From assembly GCA_004352715.1 (NCBI GenBank), contig SCFE01000060.1, positions 1,969,621-2,033,620 of the forward strand: DNA of 64,000 bases, given 5' to 3'. Positions 59,401 through 64,000 of the stretch are shown one piece after another. A program made the position numbers and the translations under genes. This stretch comes from Hofstenia miamia. Taxonomy: Eukaryota > Xenacoelomorpha > Acoela. The notes under the pieces were generated by a model. It saw nothing but the letters and a program-made list of their open reading frames with translations. It was not told where the DNA came from and searched no databases. The first letter of the stretch is position 1; every line of letters starts with the position of its first letter.

Positions 59401-59869
59401 CTGATGAAAGGACTTCATTCTCTTCATCTGGACACAATTGGGGACTCATCTAATTTAAAAATTCAGAGTTTTTCGTTTTATTTTCTAGCAATCCACTACC
59501 CACCCAGGTAAGTTGCTTGCTACCCAATGGTGAGCTGATCTAAAAAGTGGTCAAGAAAAACACTTACAAAATTGTCAAGTAAACCACAAACTGGAACTCG
59601 CAATTCATGATGTTATGAATTCAATCAATGCAATGTTTCACCTGAAATCATTTTGTGATAAGATTTACACTGTCTACCCCCAGCAACAAAATTAGAAGAA
59701 AAGCAAAAATGATATGTAAGGATCTTAATATCCAGTTTAGAAAAGTTGGTTTGGTAATCGACACTAGATGAATAGCCACTATTAATAATATGGAATTTCT
59801 ATTTGGCCCTTTTAACTCATTTTTGAAGTCGTGCAAACAATGCTGGAGAGAAAGCCAAGAATGCATATA

Positions 59870-60460
59870 CTGTAGACCTTGCTTAATAAATCTATGTTAG
59901 AACCAGGCTATTTTGGCTTTATTAAAACTAGAACGGATATTACTCCTTGAGAATACATTTTCATGTTTCAAATGTGAAAATTATGGAATAGAAACTAAAT
60001 TTCTACAAATAGCAAATTTAAGGAGATTATCATATAATTGGAAGTATATGTACCTGCTAGTTGTTGTAAAATTAGGTTCTTCATTGACTAGTTTCTTCCC
60101 AACAGCAGTAAATCCGACGTTAATCTAACCGTTTTTGACATGCTTCCAAGAAACTTAATCAAAGCGCACTGGATCATATACATGACCTAAAACGGATTCA
60201 TACGCTTTGTACCCCTTTGAGCAAAAATTTCAATCTCAGTATCATCTATGATATCACAATTACAATAAGTTTGGCTATTTAATACATGAGTCGGTCATTC
60301 TTTTCTTAGAAAATTGTATTAATTAATCGGGGTTTTGGATTTATTAACAGATGGGTTTTCAATTAGAAATGAATTTTTGACTAAAATAATTTGGATGTAT
60401 TAGGGAGTGATTTATTATCAATGGATTTATAAAGCATAATATATTATAAAGCGTCTACTG
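59870..60460. mobile_element. pogo/Tigger-like MITE (right arm)
   Basis: Inverted counterpart of 36144-36733, nearly the same length (591 bp), flanked by TA at 59868-59869 and 60461-60462. Ends read CTGTAGAC and, inverted, CAGTAGAC. Confidence 0.55.
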
Positions 60461-60789
60461 TATTACTTTAGTAAGCAAAATGCAGTCGGTTGAGTTATAA
60501 AGGATTCAGTTGCTTAGACACCATTCAGCTGATTATAGTCAAAGCAGAATTGTCAAACTGAATCTACTGAGACAGAGATCTCAATTAATTACTAATTCAT
60601 TACAATTGTTAATTTAGTTTTATTGTTTTACAGTGTTTCTTTGTTGCAAACCAAATAGAAGGTTAAGCATTTTATGAGCGGTGTGGGGTCCCTACATTTT
60701 TGGTTTAATAAGGCCCAATTGTTAACAAAATTAAGACTACACCACTGGTCGTAATCATTAACTCTCACACAATGATAGCGATCAGATAA

Positions 60790-63230
60790 GTAAGAGGCAA
60801 TTAGTTTAAGCAAAGATCAGCCAATGCAACACTCGCGGATTTTTCTGAGCAGAAAGTGATGGGGGACTTTATCGAAAGCTTTACTAAAATTTAGGTAAAA
60901 ACAGTATGTGTTCCGCCGATTGTCAAAATTTTCGTATATGTCATCTAGAAATGCAAACAATTGAGAGATTGTACTTCTCTTCAGTGTAAATCCATATTGC
61001 TAGCCCGACAATTTTTTCAAAAACCAGAGAAATCGTTGGAAGGATGCTTATGAGACGATGGTTCATTAGTGTACTGTAAGAGCCAGCACTAGGGAAAAAC
61101 TTCATGGAAAAAGAGCGCCAAGAAAAGTTTAAAGACGTGGAATGCCAGACCCTGTGATGCAAATCTTAGAAATTCTCCAAGGGATCCTATCTAGGCCACA
61201 GTCAAGTGTGCATGATCTCATAGCAAGTGCAANNNNNNNNNNNNNNNNNNNNNNNNNNNNNNNNNNNNNNNNNNNNNNNNNNNNNNNNNNNNNNNNNNNN
61301 NNNNNNNNNNNNNNNNNNNNNNNNNGGAAAAAATTCATGGAAAAAAAGCGCCAAGAGAAGTTTAAAGGCGTGGAATGCCAGACCCTGGGATGCAAATCTT
61401 AAAAATTCTCCAGGGATCCTATCTAGGCCACAGCCAAGTGTGCATGATCTCATAGCAAGTGCAACATCATCTATAGAGAATGACAGGCTATTGTGAAGCG
61501 CCAGACTGAAATCCTGAAAAATTCCTTTTGCGGCTCGTAGCATTTCGAAAAATGATAGTTGAGAGTTTCTGCTTGTAGTTCAGGACTAATGATGAATTTT
61601 CCGTCGTACTGCAATTTCAGTGGGAGATCATAGTGTGATTTGAGTATTCTTATTAATTTGTAGCAGTCAGGGGGACTGTTGTTTTTGTCAACAAAGTCTT
61701 GAATAAACACTTCAGTATCCAGATCAATTGAGTCAGAGAGTTGATGTTCCAGGCCATTGCTGGCTTGTCCAGCTCGCTTAGCTGTTGATATACGACTAAT
61801 CAATTAAATAGTGCAGGAAGAATATAAGAGCGGACATTTCATTCTCTTTGTTTTCTTTTTGGCATAAAAAAGCGAGAGGTGACGTGAGAGTTCATCAAAC
61901 CAGTGATCTATATATTGTGGGTCGGTTATTCAAATTGTTTAGGAGAACAGTAATGTATCGAGCAGCTCGTTTACAGCCGGGAAGGTGCTTCTCAACAGAT
62001 GTGGAACAGACTAGTCTCGTGAAGTTTTTGCACAGCTTTTAGTCATGATAACTAAGCGAATCGCTAAGTGGTCCGAGAATGATACCCTTTACAATAATGC
62101 AATCATAATTCGAGAATTCCAGATCAAGAATATTGCCAGAAACATAAGTTGGTACATTCACTAGTTGAATCAAATTATATTTGAGCATGAGATCGAAAAA
62201 TCAGTTAAAGGATTCATCAACGGTGTAGAATTCTGTCCAGCAAACATTAGGCTGGTTAAAATCTCCAGTAAGAAGTTTACTTCCATGGAATGATGAGATA
62301 ATTAAATGTAGGTAGTTTGTGATTGTAAGCCAGGGGATACGAAAAGCACAGTTTCTAGGTGAGTTATAAAGGCAGATTATTAGAGTGGAGTAGTTATCCA
62401 TGTCTAAAATAATTCCTGCTAAGGATTCAAATCCATTTTCAATACAATGACATTGTAAACCGGTTTTGCATAAAATGGCAATCCCGCCATGTTCACCAGT
62501 AGATCTGTCAACACGTTGTCCGGTAACTATTATTTAGAACTATTTTGCCTTTAAAGTAGTTGTCAAACATGTTTTTGGTAACACATAAAATACCGGGGTG
62601 CTCTAATTCACAAAGTTGGCAAGTGTAATGCGCTTTTTAATTGATAAAAGGCTGCGACAGATCAATGTTACCACATTCACTTGGCCTAGTCATGAGATTT
62701 TTATTTCTTTCTTTTCATAGTAGTTTCAGTCCACCAATTTTGAATTTGCTGCGTTCATAGCTTTACAAAACGTTTCCTTAGTGAAGCTCTCTCAATTAAT
62801 TTGTCACTTGGGGAAGTTCTGGAAGAATGAGTATTTTCTTATTGTCATAGAGATTAATTTGGATCGCTAGGTATTTGCATATTCTAGCATCCCAGGCGGA
62901 ATTTGAAGTGATAAGAACAGGTTGGGTCTTCTCACTTTGAAATCTGACCAATCGTCAACAGTAATTTTCTGTCGTTTTGTAGCCGAGATCAGCAAAAATT
63001 TCCTCCACATTTCCATATCTGATAATAGTCTATCAGCGGATAAATTGGCATACCAATGATTTTGAGCTGTGTTTGTGGACTGTTTCATGAGTAATTACAG
63101 ATTTTGCTTGTGGAAATGAGTTGATAAGTGAACTTTCCATGGTTTTATTCATTTTGGTAACATTGTTATTGAGTGAGGTTAAATCCATTTGAATTTGTTT
63201 AACATTTCAGAGTCCAGTTCAGTGACTAGA
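60790..63230 (-). pseudogene. LINE A (right copy), endonuclease + RT, decayed
   Basis: Inverted counterpart of 33540-35900. The endonuclease is better preserved here: one open frame at 62201-62401 holds DNYSTLIICLYNSPRN and LLTGDFNQPNVCW, which in the left copy is broken by small insertions. The reverse transcriptase part (60941-61803) is interrupted by a 93-N gap with duplicated flanks at 61233-61325. Non-functional. Confidence 0.78.
61083..61475. other. 93-N gap with duplicated flanks
   Basis: N at 61233-61325. The 150 bases before (61083-61232) and after (61326-61475) are two slightly different versions of the same LINE A reverse transcriptase segment (left-arm equivalent about 35370-35515), suggesting two variants joined end to end. 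Confidence 0.85.
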
Positions 63231-64000
63231 CAATATTGATGATACAGGATGTTCAGGGAATCTAGCAGATTGAAAGTTCATTATAATCCTAATTTATTCT
63301 TGTTTTTTGAACCTCGATAATTCATTTAATGTGTAACATGGGAATTCATCAGTTAGAGACATGTTTGTGACAACAAAATTTTCTAATATTTTCTCGTAAT
63401 GAAATTCTTTTATGTTCAATTGTAATTTATATGTAAGTCAAAATTAATCCATCCTTTCAATTTCCCACCAAAGTCCATTCCACTGACCAGCAAATTTATT
63501 ACAAAAAATTCTCATTTGGAAATCCTGATAGGTTTACAATTATTCTTCTTGTTCATTCCCTGGTAAATACTCTAGCAGGGAAATTCTGATCGAATAAATA
63601 TTTGGTCAGGTTTACGCATTTTCGAACAGAATTCAAGTAAATTAATTTCGAAAAAGATCTATCAATGTCACTGGCTGGCTCCAGCTAAGTATAATGCTCA
63701 ACTTCAAGTCTGAAAAATACATGGTGTCGTCTAGTTCCACGAATGCAGAGGATCATACTTCGTAACAAGGAGAAGCCAAGTTTGCACTTTATCCAGCTGC
63801 AGGTTTTGGAATAAAAACGAACATTGTACAAACACTACATCTGTCTTCAAAACGACATAAGTATGCATTTGCACACAGTTTTTACAAACTATGTTATTCC
63901 TATAAAATATATTGTAGAATTTCAATTTTGTATACATGTTGCCAACTATTAAAGTTACTAAAAACTGCCTAAATAATAAAAAATTGTTGGTGTTAAGGTG

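Larger units (their letters stand above)
48130..64000. repeat. Right arm of giant inverted repeat
   Basis: Reverse complement of the left arm, in two qualities. 48130-55133 is near-identical (for example a 97-residue frame at 51392-51685 is identical to that at 41082-41375), with small indels only. 56134-64000 is more diverged and includes a 200-base insertion (about 57661-57862) and a roughly 300-base insertion (about 63255-63556) absent from the left arm. 56134-59460 also repeats 51765-55133 in direct orientation across a 1000-N gap. The arm runs to the window edge and may continue. Confidence 0.85.

Noticed and set aside
33199-64000. Polinton/Maverick or other giant virus-like transposon as an explanation for the long inverted repeat
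   Set aside because: No polymerase B, integrase, capsid or packaging ATPase sequence is visible; the contents are LINE, MITE and piggyBac-like remnants.

Overview
This is AT-rich nuclear DNA from an animal, most likely an arthropod. It has spliced genes with GT-AG introns, a MADF/BESS-type exon (a family expanded in arthropods), and many mariner, pogo-like, piggyBac-like and LINE remnants. I cannot place the species further. No prokaryotic or organelle genes, CRISPR arrays, rRNA or tRNA genes were recognised.

Layout. 1-626: decayed LINE reverse transcriptase (minus strand). 742-1346: last exon of a MADF/BESS protein (plus). 2412-2937: Harbinger-type MITE. 6891-8166: last coding exon of an unrecognised nuclear-looking protein. 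13729-14660: dead piggyBac-like transposase. 15463-31239: the one complete host gene, ATP-citrate lyase (ACLY), with seven coding exons that join in frame into a 1079-residue protein. Its introns carry a hAT-like MITE (19411-19610), a mutated mariner (24508-25825) and a pogo-like element with an intact transposase ORF (26597-29730). 31677-33130: mariner, MITE and LINE fragments.

33199-64000: a repeat block arranged as a very large imperfect inverted repeat. The left arm (33199-44653) returns in reverse complement as 48130-64000. The centre (about 44654-48129) holds a LINE with a 2A-like motif, an endonuclease remnant and a reverse transcriptase interrupted by a (TA)n tract. The right arm is built from contigs joined by two exactly 1000-base N gaps. 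Its inner part (48130-55133) is near-identical to the left arm, while its outer part (56134-64000) is clearly more diverged. Each arm carries the same nested set: decayed LINE, pogo-like MITE, internally deleted piggyBac-like element, a relatively G+C-rich unclassified repeat, and a second LINE.

Host genes: ACLY makes cytosolic acetyl-CoA from citrate. The other two coding exons lie on the same strand, but nothing links them functionally. Everything else I can name is mobile DNA in various states of decay. The best candidates for closer study are the intact pogo-like element with its iterated terminal motif, and the giant inverted repeat, which may be real or an assembly effect.
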